Below, one piece after another: positions 44,511 through 52,723 of a DNA stretch of 64,000 nt (the stretch's first letter is position 1; the number at the start of each line of letters is the position of its first letter). The DNA is taken from assembly GCF_000720325.1 (NCBI RefSeq), contig NZ_JOJM01000046.1:1-64000 (forward strand), given 5' to 3'. Made by a program: the position numbers and the translations under genes. This DNA is from Streptomyces sp. NRRL B-1347. GTDB lineage: Bacteria > Actinomycetota > Actinomycetes > Streptomycetales > Streptomycetaceae. The notes under the pieces were generated by a model. The model was not told the origin of the DNA, ran no database searches, and saw only the letters and a program-made list of their open reading frames with translations.

Positions 44511-45614
44511 GTGGAGATCACCGTCCACCGCCCCGGCGAACTCACCGCGGCGGACCGGGCGGCCTGGACCGCCCTGCAGTCCAAGGCCCATCTGAACGGC
44601 TCGCCGAATCTCGCGAACCCCTTCCTCTCCCCCGAGTTCACGCTCGCCGTGGCCCGGGTGCGGCGCAACGTGCGGATCGCGGTCGCCCGGGAGGACGGCG
44701 AGCCCGCCGCGTTCTTCCCGTACCAGAGATCCAGAACCGGCGTGGGCCGCGCCGTCGGCCTCGGCGTCTCCGACAGCCAGGGCGTCGTGCACCGGCCGGG
44801 CTTCAGCTGGGACGCCCGCCACCTGCTGCGCGCCTGCGGCCTGGTGATGTACGAGTACGACCACCTCGTGGACGGCCAGCCGGCCTTCGAGGCGGGGGCC
44901 ACCGGCTCCTTCGCCTCCCCCGTCATGGAGCTCGACGAGGGCTACGACGCCTACCTCGGCCATCTGCGGGAGCATTCGCCCAAGTTCCTCCGCAGCACCC
45001 GCGCCAAGGGCCGCAAGCTCGCCCGCGACCACGGCGCGGTGCGGTACGTGCACGACGAGCGCGACCCCGGGGCGCTGCGCACGCTGATGGCCTGGAAGTC
45101 CGCGCAGTACCGCAGGACCGGCCGCAGCGACCGCTTCGCGCGCGCCTGGATCACCGACCTTGTGCACCAGCTCTTCCACACCCGCTCGGAGACCTTCCAG
45201 GGACTGCTCTCCGTGCTCTACGTCGACGACGCGCCCGTCGCCGCGCACTTCGGGCCGCGCACCGAGCGCGTGCTCTCCTGCTGGTTCCCGGCCTACGACC
45301 CGGCGTTCGCGAAGTACTCGCCCGGCCTGCTGCTGCATCTGCACATGGCCGAGGCCGCCGCCGCCGACGGCATCGCCCACCTCGACCTCGGGCGCGGCCA
45401 GAAGCAGTACAAGGACTCCCTCAAGACACGGGAACTGACGGTGTCCGAGGGGTGGGTGGCGCTGCGCCACCCCATGGCTCTCGGCCATCGTGCGCACCGC
45501 GCGCCGGTCCGGGCGCTGCGCAACACGGTCGTATCCCGACCGGAATTGTTCGAACCGGCGGATCGCCTGCTCAAGGGCGTGGGAAAGATCCGTTCCCGGC
45601 GTCGGAAAGAGTGA
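44511..45614 (+). CDS. GNAT/FemAB-fold acetyltransferase (CelD/BioF2-like)
   Basis: Encodes 367 residues from the GTG at 44511, with GAGGAG 14 bases upstream. Two GNAT-like halves are joined; the C-terminal half shows AKYSPGLLLHLHMAEAAAADG and LDLGRGQKQYKDSLK, the signature of the CelD/BcsL-like group encoded in polysaccharide operons. It may transfer an acyl group onto a sugar or cell-wall substrate (inference). A 429-bp gap separates it from the glycosyltransferases, so they may be separate transcripts. Confidence 0.82.
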   Translation: MEITVHRPGELTAADRAAWTALQSKAHLNGSPNLANPFLSPEFTLAVARVRRNVRIAVAREDGEPAAFFPYQRSRTGVGRAVGLGVSDSQGVVHRPGFSWDARHLLRACGLVMYEYDHLVDGQPAFEAGATGSFASPVMELDEGYDAYLGHLREHSPKFLRSTRAKGRKLARDHGAVRYVHDERDPGALRTLMAWKSAQYRRTGRSDRFARAWITDLVHQLFHTRSETFQGLLSVLYVDDAPVAAHFGPRTERVLSCWFPAYDPAFAKYSPGLLLHLHMAEAAAADGIAHLDLGRGQKQYKDSLKTRELTVSEGWVALRHPMALGHRAHRAPVRALRNTVVSRPELFEPADRLLKGVGKIRSRRRKE

Positions 45615-46043
45615 GAAGCGCGCAGGAAGCGCCAGCGAACGTCAGAGAAGAGCCAGTGAACAGGGCGCATCCAAAGTGTCCTAAGACAACGGTCAATTTA
45701 TCGAAAACGTGAGACCTCGTTCCAGGTCTTGCCATACGGTCGCAAGCATCAATACCGTCGTACATCCACCCGCAACGGTCCATCGGCGTCGGTCTAGGGG
45801 AGGGCTCAAGACCGCGATGGTCCCGGTGCGGGGCGCGGTTGGGGGGTGCCTGTGCCCGGTGACCACAAGTCGTCCGGGTCACGTGCCGCGCAGTCATGCC
45901 AGCTCACCCGGGCGTGTCCCGGAGTTCACCGCACATGGTGCGCTCCGCCATGACCGGACGTGAGAACCCCCCCTTTCGAACCGGACCCACAACCGGACCG
46001 CCCGGGGGCGGGCGGTCCACCGGACGAGAGGGACAAGAGACTC
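45615..46043. other. 429-bp leader/promoter region of the polysaccharide operon
   Basis: The first part (45615-45790) is AT-richer than the surroundings and probably holds the promoter; I could not fix -10/-35 boxes. The rest is GC-rich leader. A perfect 10-bp hairpin at 45995-46018 lies 25 bp before the start codon. I see no supported gene. Confidence 0.55.
45995..46018 (+). promoter_or_regulatory. 10-bp perfect hairpin in the leader of the first glycosyltransferase
   Basis: GGACCGCCCG (45995-46004) pairs with CGGGCGGTCC (46009-46018) around a GGGG loop, 25 nt before the start codon and just before the GAGAGGGA ribosome site. It may influence translation or act as an attenuator. Confidence 0.5.
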
Positions 46044-46940
46044 ATGAGTTCCGCTGTGCGCCCGTTCAATTCGGGCCAAGATCCTTTAATCGACCCGTCA
46101 GAGAACGGCTCCGCCGCGAAGTCGGCGCGGCCGTCGAAGACCAAAGGCGGATTGCCCGCCATTCCGAGTCAGCACCAATACCGGCCGGTCTCCTCACACC
46201 TGGCGATTGCTCCTCCGGTGAGCGTCGTGATTCCCGCGATGAACGAAGCGGAGAATCTTCCCTATGTGTTCAAGACCCTGCCCGACTGGATCCATGAAGT
46301 CGTCCTCGTGGACGGCAATTCCACGGACGACACGGTCAAGGTCGCGCGCGAGCTGTGGCCGGAGGTGAAGGTCGTCCGGCAGCTCGGCAAGGGCAAGGGC
46401 GACGCGCTCATCACCGGCTTCGAGGCGTGCACCGGCGACATCATCGTGATGGTCGACGCGGACGGCTCCGCCGACGGCCACGAGATCGTCTCCTACGTCT
46501 CCGCGCTGGTCTCGGGCGCCGACTTCGCCAAGGGCTCCCGGTTCGCCAACGGCGGCGGCACGGACGACATGACGCTCATCCGCAAGCTCGGCAACTTCGC
46601 CCTGTGCGCGGTCGTGAACGCCAAGTTCGGCGCCCGGTACACGGACCTGTGCTACGGCTACAACGCCTTCTGGCGGCACTGCCTCGACAAGATCGAGCTC
46701 GACTGCACCGGCTTCGAGGTCGAGACGCTGATGAACATCCGCGTCGTCAAGGCGGGGCTCAAGGTCCAGGAGATCCCGAGCCACGAGTACCTGCGCATCC
46801 ACGGCGTGAGCAACCTCAGCGCGGTGCGCGACGGCCTGCGGGTGCTCAAGGTGATCCTCACCGAGCGCTCCAACAGGCGTACCCAACGGCGGAGCACACG
46901 CACCGCCGCCCTCCCGGCGGGCCAGGGAGAGGTTTCTTGA
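46044..46940 (+). CDS. GT2 family glycosyltransferase (DPM1-like) with a TTA codon
   Basis: Encodes 298 residues from the ATG at 46044; GTG 45960 is possible but has a worse context. A polar 50-residue N-tail precedes the GT2 fold: VSVVIPAMNEAENL, VLVDGNSTDDT, and the metal-binding VDADGSADG. Codon 15 (46086-46088) is TTA, a bldA-dependent leucine codon, within every reasonable start. It probably transfers a sugar to a lipid carrier. The stop overlaps the next start (TTGA). Confidence 0.9.
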   Translation: MSSAVRPFNSGQDPLIDPSENGSAAKSARPSKTKGGLPAIPSQHQYRPVSSHLAIAPPVSVVIPAMNEAENLPYVFKTLPDWIHEVVLVDGNSTDDTVKVARELWPEVKVVRQLGKGKGDALITGFEACTGDIIVMVDADGSADGHEIVSYVSALVSGADFAKGSRFANGGGTDDMTLIRKLGNFALCAVVNAKFGARYTDLCYGYNAFWRHCLDKIELDCTGFEVETLMNIRVVKAGLKVQEIPSHEYLRIHGVSNLSAVRDGLRVLKVILTERSNRRTQRRSTRTAALPAGQGEVS

Positions 46941-47944
46941 TCACTATCTCGGTGGTCATCTGCGTGTACACCGAAGACCGCTGGGAGGACATCCTCTCAG
47001 CGGTCGCCTCGGTGCGGGCCCAGTCACGCGCGGCCCACGAGACCCTCCTCGTGGTCGACCACAACGAAACGCTGAGAGAACGCCTCGCCAAGGAGTACAA
47101 GGAGGCGCCGGACGTGCGGGTGCTCGCGAACGCGGGCCCCCGCGGCCTGTCCGCGGGCCGCAACACCGGCATCGCCGCGTCCGGCGGCGAGGTCATCGCC
47201 TTCCTCGACGACGACGCGGTCGCCGAGCGCGACTGGCTGCTGCGCTTCGCCGAGGCCTACGACGATCCGCAGGTGTTCGCCGTCGGCGGTGCCACCCGGC
47301 CGGTGTGGGCCTCGCGGCGCAGGCCCGCCTGGTTCCCCGAGGAGTTCGACTGGGTCGTCGGCTGCATGTACCGGGGCCATCCGACCGGCCGGGTGCGGGT
47401 GCGCAACGTGCTCGGCGGCAACGCCTCGTTCCGGCGCACCGCCTTCGAGTTCGCGGGCGGCTTCGCCACCGGCATCGGCCGCGACGGCGACAAGCGCCCG
47501 CTGGGCTGCGAGGAGACGGAGCTGTGCATCCGGCTCAGCCGGGCCAGGCCCGACGCCGTGCTGCTCATCGACGACCGGGCGGTCATCCACCACCGGGTGC
47601 CCGCCGCCCGCGAGCGGTTCCGCTACTTCCGCACCCGCGCCTACGCCGAGGGGCTCTCCAAGGCCCTGGTGGCCCGCAGCGTGGGTGCGGACAAGGGCCT
47701 GGAGTCCGAGCGGCGCTACACCACGCGGGTGCTGCCCGCCGGGGTGGGGCGCGGCCTGCGGGACGCGCTGCTCGGCCGCCCCGGCGGCGCGGGCCGCGCG
47801 GGCGCCATCGTGACGGGCGTGGTCGCGGCGGCCGGTGGGTACGTCATCGGGAGCGTTCGCGCGCGCAGGGCGGGGACGGAGTTCTCCGTCGTGGACGTGG
47901 TGGAGGGCCCCGAGGAGAGACGCAGCGAAGGGGCGGCCGGATGA
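46937..47944 (+). CDS. GT2 family glycosyltransferase
   Basis: Encodes 335 residues from a TTG start overlapping the upstream stop, with GGGAGAGG ahead of it. ITISVVICVYTEDRWEDIL, GPRGLSAGRNTGI and the DxD motif FLDDDAVAE mark a GT-A fold glycosyltransferase; GCEETELCIRLSR follows. A hydrophobic, Gly-rich stretch near residue 290-315 could attach it to the membrane. It is translationally coupled to both neighbours. Confidence 0.9.
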   Translation: MITISVVICVYTEDRWEDILSAVASVRAQSRAAHETLLVVDHNETLRERLAKEYKEAPDVRVLANAGPRGLSAGRNTGIAASGGEVIAFLDDDAVAERDWLLRFAEAYDDPQVFAVGGATRPVWASRRRPAWFPEEFDWVVGCMYRGHPTGRVRVRNVLGGNASFRRTAFEFAGGFATGIGRDGDKRPLGCEETELCIRLSRARPDAVLLIDDRAVIHHRVPAARERFRYFRTRAYAEGLSKALVARSVGADKGLESERRYTTRVLPAGVGRGLRDALLGRPGGAGRAGAIVTGVVAAAGGYVIGSVRARRAGTEFSVVDVVEGPEERRSEGAAG

Positions 47945-48744
47945 CCCGAAGAGGGATCCCCATATTCATGTACCACTCGGTCGCACCGCTGCCGAACGAC
48001 GCCACGCACGAGCTGTCCGTGTCGCCGGAGGCGTTCGGGGAGCAGATGGAAGTGCTCCGCGCGCTCGGCTGCACTCCGCTCACCACCGCGCAGCTGGCCT
48101 GGCACTGGCGCAACCCGAGCCGGCCGCTGCCCACCCGGCCCGTCCTGATCACCTTCGACGACGGCTACGAGGGCGTGCACCAGCACGCCCTGCCGGAGCT
48201 GTCCAAGCAGGGGTTCGCCTCGACGCTGTTCATCGCGACGGGCTGGCTGCGCGGCACGTACGACACCGGGGGCGGGCTCGACACCATGCTCAGCTGGGAC
48301 CAGGTGCGCGGCCTCGCCGAGTCCGGCGTCGAGATCGGCGGGCACAGCCACACCCACCCGCAGCTCGACCAGCTCTCGGACGACGCGCTGTGGTTCGAGG
48401 TGATCCGCTGCAAGGAGATCCTGGCGGCCGAACTCGGCACCCCGCCGGTGTCGTTCGCCTACCCGTACGGCTACTCCAGCCGCCGGGTCCGGCGCACGGT
48501 GCGGGGCGCCGGGTTCTGCCAGTCGCTCGCCGTGGGGAACACCCTGGCGCGCAGATGTCAGGGCCCGTACGCGCTGCGCCGGGTGACGGTGCGGCGCAGT
48601 ACGGGCCTCGAGGAGTTCGAGCGGCTCGCCGAGGGCCGGTCGATCACCCGGACCTTCGCCAGGGACCGGGTCCTCACCAAGGGATACGCGATAGTCCGCC
48701 GTTGCCAACAAGCCCGCCGGAAGGCAGCTCGCTCCCGTGTCTGA
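47941..48744 (+). CDS. Polysaccharide deacetylase (carbohydrate esterase 4)
   Basis: Encodes 267 residues. The NodB-type metal site is complete: TFDDGY (Asp73, Asp74) and HSHTHP (His135, His139), plus the SFAYPYGY region. No signal peptide is apparent, so it may act on a membrane-attached intermediate on the cytoplasmic side or be exported by another route. It removes N-acetyl groups from glycan chains, as in poly-N-acetylglucosamine processing. The ATG overlaps the upstream stop (ATGA). Confidence 0.92.
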   Translation: MTRRGIPIFMYHSVAPLPNDATHELSVSPEAFGEQMEVLRALGCTPLTTAQLAWHWRNPSRPLPTRPVLITFDDGYEGVHQHALPELSKQGFASTLFIATGWLRGTYDTGGGLDTMLSWDQVRGLAESGVEIGGHSHTHPQLDQLSDDALWFEVIRCKEILAAELGTPPVSFAYPYGYSSRRVRRTVRGAGFCQSLAVGNTLARRCQGPYALRRVTVRRSTGLEEFERLAEGRSITRTFARDRVLTKGYAIVRRCQQARRKAARSRV

Positions 48745-51700
48745 CACGACCACCGCACAGGCAGAGGTCACTGGGACCACCAGCAGTACCGGCGGCGCAC
48801 CGCCGACCGGCGGAAAGGAGAGAAGGTCCCGGAGGATGCGGCTGCCAGGGGCGGGCGGGGGCAGCCCGCTGTTCCGCAACGCGTACGCGCTCATGGTCAA
48901 CACCGGCATTTCCGGCCTGCTCGGCCTGGGCTTCTGGCTGGCCGCCGCCCGGTACTACTCGGAGTCGGCGGTCGGCCAGGGCTCGGCGGCCATCGCGGCG
49001 ATGAAGCTCCTCGCGGGCGTCACCGCCGTGACGCTCACGGGCGCCCTGGCCCGCTTCATCCCGGTGGCGGGCCGCGCCACCGGCACGCTCATCTTCCGTA
49101 CGTACGCGGGAAGTTCGGTGATCGTCGGGTTCGTGGCGCTGCTCTTCCTGTTCACGCTCGACCTGTGGGGGCCCTCGTACCGCTTCCTGCACGGCCCGCT
49201 CGCCGGGATCGGCTTCGTCGCGGCGGTCGTGGCCTGGTGTCTGCTCACGCTCCAGGACGGCGTGCTCACCGGGTTGCGCAGCGCGTTCTGGGTGCCGGTG
49301 GGCAACACGGTGTTCTCCGTGGTCAAGCTCGCCCTGCTGATCGTCCTCGCCGCGGCCATCCCCACGGCCGGGGTGTTCGTGTCGTGGGTGGCCGCCATCG
49401 CCCTGTCGGTGGTGCCGCTCGGCTGGCTGGTGTTCCGGCGCCTCGTGCCGTGCCACGTGCGGGCCACCGAGGGCAAGGCGCAGCCGCCCTCGATGCGCGA
49501 GATAGGCCGCTTCCTGGCCGGTGACTACACGGGCTCGCTGTTCTCGCTCGCCGTGGTGTACCTGGTCCCGGTGATCGTGGCCTCGCAGGTCAGCTCCGAG
49601 GACAACGCGTACTTCTACATCACCACCACGATCGCGGGCACCATGAACCTGCTGGCGATCAACATGGGCGCCTCGCTGACCGTCGAGGGGGCGCACGACC
49701 CGGCGCGGCTCGCCGCGAACACCCGCGCGGCGCTGCGCCGCATGCTGCGGATCATGCTGCCGATCTGCGCGCTCACCTTCCTGGCCGCGCCCTACATCCT
49801 GCACGTGTTCGGGCAGGGCTACTCCGAGGCGGCGACGCCGCTGCTCCGCTGGTTCGCGGTGGGGACGGCGCTGCGGGTCGTCATGGAGACGTACTTCGCC
49901 GTCCTCAGGGCGCAGAGCCGCACGTCCGGCCTCGCCTGGCTGCAGGGCCTGCTGTGCCTGCTCGTCCTCGGTCTGACGCTGATCCTGCTGCCGCGCATGG
50001 GGCTGACGGGCGCGGGCGTCGCGGAGATCTCCAGCCTCGCGGTGATCGTGGCGATCGCTGCGCCCAAGCTGTACGCGATCACGCACCGGACGGCGCCGGA
50101 GGCGGCGCCGGACGGCGACCTCGCGGACCTCGGCACCCCGGACGTCCCGCCGTCGCCGCGGGCCCGCACGCAGGGCGCCACCCTCACCAAGGCCCCCGGG
50201 CACCGGCTCGGCCCGGCGTGGGCCCTGCGCGAGTCCCTCGACGCGGACACCTTGCAACTGGCCATCCACCGGGCCGACCTGGACCATCAGGAGCGCAGGC
50301 CGGACGTGCGGCCGGGCCCGGCGACGCCGGTGTTCGGGACGCGGGCGTACCCGGGCTCGGGGAACACGACGGGGGGCGGCGGCATGGACGGGCACCGGCC
50401 CACCTGGGCCGTGGGGCGGCCGTTCGGCGGCACGCCGTCGCGCGGGACACCGGTGGAGCGCCCGGACACGGCCCGCGCGCCGGGTTCCGCCACGGGGTCC
50501 GCCGCCGTGCCGTCACCGGGTCCCGCCTCACCCGGTTCACCGGGCATGAAGACACCGACACCCGTCACGGGCGCCCCGGCCGTCAAGGGCGCGGCCGGGG
50601 GCTCCGCGGCGACGTCGCCCGCGCCGCCCGCCGGTGCGCCCGCGGCCGCCGCCCCCGCTCCCCCGGCGCCGCGGCGCCCCGCCCCGGCCGCGCGCCGCAC
50701 GCCGCTGGTGCTCGGGCTGCTCCTCGTGCTCGCCCTCGGCCTGTACTGGGTGCCCGCGCTCGGGCTCGGCGAGAGCGACCTCGACGCGATGGGCGGGCTC
50801 GGCCTCGTCACCGTGCTCCCGATGCCCACGCTGGTCGGCGCGGTGCTCCTCGTGGTCGTGTTCGCCTCGCTGCTCCGCCTGGAGCGGCCGCTCACCTGGC
50901 TGCTCGCGCTGACGCTCGTCGCCACCGTCGTGTCGCTGCACGCGCTGCCCGCCGTCATCGAGACCGAGCCGCGGTTCGCGACGGCCTGGCAGCACCTGGG
51001 CTTCATGGAGTACATCGACAGGACCGGCACGGCGGCGCCCGACCTGGACGCGCGCTGGAGCTGGCCCGGGTTCTTCGCGGGCGCCACGTTCCTGGCGGAG
51101 GCCTGCGGCGTCTCGGACCTGACCGAGCTGATCCGCTGGTGGCCGCTGGCCATCCAGCTCCTGTACCTGCCGCCGATGTACCTGCTCACCCGGCACATGC
51201 GGGCGAGCTGGCGGGCCAAGTGGACGGGCCTGTGGCTCTTCGTCCTGAGCGGCTGGGTGGGCCAGGACTACTTCTCGCCGCAGGGCTTCACGTACGCGCT
51301 GTACATCGCCTTCGTGGCGATCCTCCTGGTGTGGTTCCGCGCGCCCCGCGTGCTCTGGTCGAAGCGGCGGCCCGGCGAGGCCGAGGTGGAGCTGGCGAAC
51401 CGGCGGCAGCAGGCGGTGCTGCTCCTGGTCCTCATGGGCCTGTTCGCGGCGACGGTGCCCGCGCACCAGCTGACGCCCTTCGTGATGCTCGGCGTCGTCA
51501 CGGTCCTCGTGCTCGTGCGCCGCTGCGAACTGCGGGGCCTGCCGCTGCTCTTCGGCGTCCTCGTGGTGCTCTGGCTCGGCTTCCTGGCGGAGCCGTACTG
51601 GTCGGGCCACTTCGACGAGCTGTTCGGCGGCGTCGGCGGCGTCGGCGGCAACGTGTCGTCGTCCGTCTCCGGGCGGATCGAGGGCGGCGACTCCACGCAC

Positions 51701-52699
51701 AAGCTGGTCCTGTACACGCGCGTGGCGCTCGCCGGGAGCGTGCTCGCGCTTGCCTGCTGCGGCTGGCTGCGCAGGCGCCGGCTCAAGTACCGCGAGGTGT
51801 CGCTCGTCGTCCTGGCCTTCGTGCCGTTCCTGGGCTTCGGCATGCAGAGCTACGGCGGCGAGATGGCGCTGCGCGTCTTCATGTTCGCGCTGCCCGGGGC
51901 GACCCTGCTGGGCGGGCTCGCGCTGTTCCCGCGCACCGGGGCCACCGCCAAGGAGCGGGACCGCGACCGGGTGAGCCTCGCGCCGTTCGCCGCGCTGCTC
52001 GCGGGGCTGGTCCTGGTGGGCGGCTTCCTGGTGGCCCGCTGGGGCAACGAGCCGTTCGAGCGGGTCAGGACGGGCGAGGTCGCCGCCATGGAGTACGTGT
52101 ACGCGCACGACGACCCGACCGTGCGGCTGCTGTGGATGAGCAACGACACCGTCAACAACGTGACGCCCGCGATCCCCTGGGGCGAGCGGGACCCGGAGAA
52201 GGTCGAGTACGTGCCCACCCTCGCGCCGCCCGACCCGGCCCTGGTGTCGGGCGTGGTGAAGGCGCTCAAGGACGCGGGGCCCAACTCGTACCTGATGGTC
52301 AACCGCGGTCAGACGGTGTACCTCCAGATGGACTCGGGCTATCCGAAGAACTGGGACACCCGGCTCGTGCGGAACCTGGACAAGCGCGCGGATCTGAAGA
52401 AGGTCTTCAGCAACGCCGACGCGACGCTGTACACGCTGCGCGAGCGGCCGGACGGCGCGGTCCCGGAGGCGGACCCGGGCGCGGTCGGCCCCAAGGTGAC
52501 GTGGACGCCGTGGTCGGTGGTCGGCGGCCTCGCGGTCGTGGCGCTGGTGCTGCTGCTGGCGGCGCGCGAGGTGGTGCGGGTGGCGGCCGCGCCGAGCGTG
52601 GCGCAGCAGCGCTGGCTGCAGAGCAGCTTCTGGTTCTCGCTGCCGCTGCTCGCGGTGTTCCTCGCGTCGCTGATCCAGCGGTTCCTGACGATGGCGTAG
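48737..52699 (+). CDS. Fusion of Wzx-like flippase and GT-C-type membrane glycosyltransferase
   Basis: Encodes 1320 residues, overlapping the deacetylase stop by 8 bp. Residues about 40-455 form twelve or more helices of the polysaccharide-export (Wzx/MATE) fold, starting SPLFRNAYALMVNTGISGLL. A polar Pro/Ala/Gly-rich linker (about 460-655) joins a second membrane module (655-1320) with many helices and long external loops (EAVIETEP-type acidic loop, SPQGFTYALYI), like GT-C glycosyltransferases. Both steps of lipid-linked glycan export and polymerisation may be in one chain. I found no frameshift that would separate them. Confidence 0.85.
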   Translation: MSDTTTAQAEVTGTTSSTGGAPPTGGKERRSRRMRLPGAGGGSPLFRNAYALMVNTGISGLLGLGFWLAAARYYSESAVGQGSAAIAAMKLLAGVTAVTLTGALARFIPVAGRATGTLIFRTYAGSSVIVGFVALLFLFTLDLWGPSYRFLHGPLAGIGFVAAVVAWCLLTLQDGVLTGLRSAFWVPVGNTVFSVVKLALLIVLAAAIPTAGVFVSWVAAIALSVVPLGWLVFRRLVPCHVRATEGKAQPPSMREIGRFLAGDYTGSLFSLAVVYLVPVIVASQVSSEDNAYFYITTTIAGTMNLLAINMGASLTVEGAHDPARLAANTRAALRRMLRIMLPICALTFLAAPYILHVFGQGYSEAATPLLRWFAVGTALRVVMETYFAVLRAQSRTSGLAWLQGLLCLLVLGLTLILLPRMGLTGAGVAEISSLAVIVAIAAPKLYAITHRTAPEAAPDGDLADLGTPDVPPSPRARTQGATLTKAPGHRLGPAWALRESLDADTLQLAIHRADLDHQERRPDVRPGPATPVFGTRAYPGSGNTTGGGGMDGHRPTWAVGRPFGGTPSRGTPVERPDTARAPGSATGSAAVPSPGPASPGSPGMKTPTPVTGAPAVKGAAGGSAATSPAPPAGAPAAAAPAPPAPRRPAPAARRTPLVLGLLLVLALGLYWVPALGLGESDLDAMGGLGLVTVLPMPTLVGAVLLVVVFASLLRLERPLTWLLALTLVATVVSLHALPAVIETEPRFATAWQHLGFMEYIDRTGTAAPDLDARWSWPGFFAGATFLAEACGVSDLTELIRWWPLAIQLLYLPPMYLLTRHMRASWRAKWTGLWLFVLSGWVGQDYFSPQGFTYALYIAFVAILLVWFRAPRVLWSKRRPGEAEVELANRRQQAVLLLVLMGLFAATVPAHQLTPFVMLGVVTVLVLVRRCELRGLPLLFGVLVVLWLGFLAEPYWSGHFDELFGGVGGVGGNVSSSVSGRIEGGDSTHKLVLYTRVALAGSVLALACCGWLRRRRLKYREVSLVVLAFVPFLGFGMQSYGGEMALRVFMFALPGATLLGGLALFPRTGATAKERDRDRVSLAPFAALLAGLVLVGGFLVARWGNEPFERVRTGEVAAMEYVYAHDDPTVRLLWMSNDTVNNVTPAIPWGERDPEKVEYVPTLAPPDPALVSGVVKALKDAGPNSYLMVNRGQTVYLQMDSGYPKNWDTRLVRNLDKRADLKKVFSNADATLYTLRERPDGAVPEADPGAVGPKVTWTPWSVVGGLAVVALVLLLAAREVVRVAAAPSVAQQRWLQSSFWFSLPLLAVFLASLIQRFLTMA

Positions 52700-52723
52700 C
52701 CCGCGGGGCGGGGGTGGGGCGGC

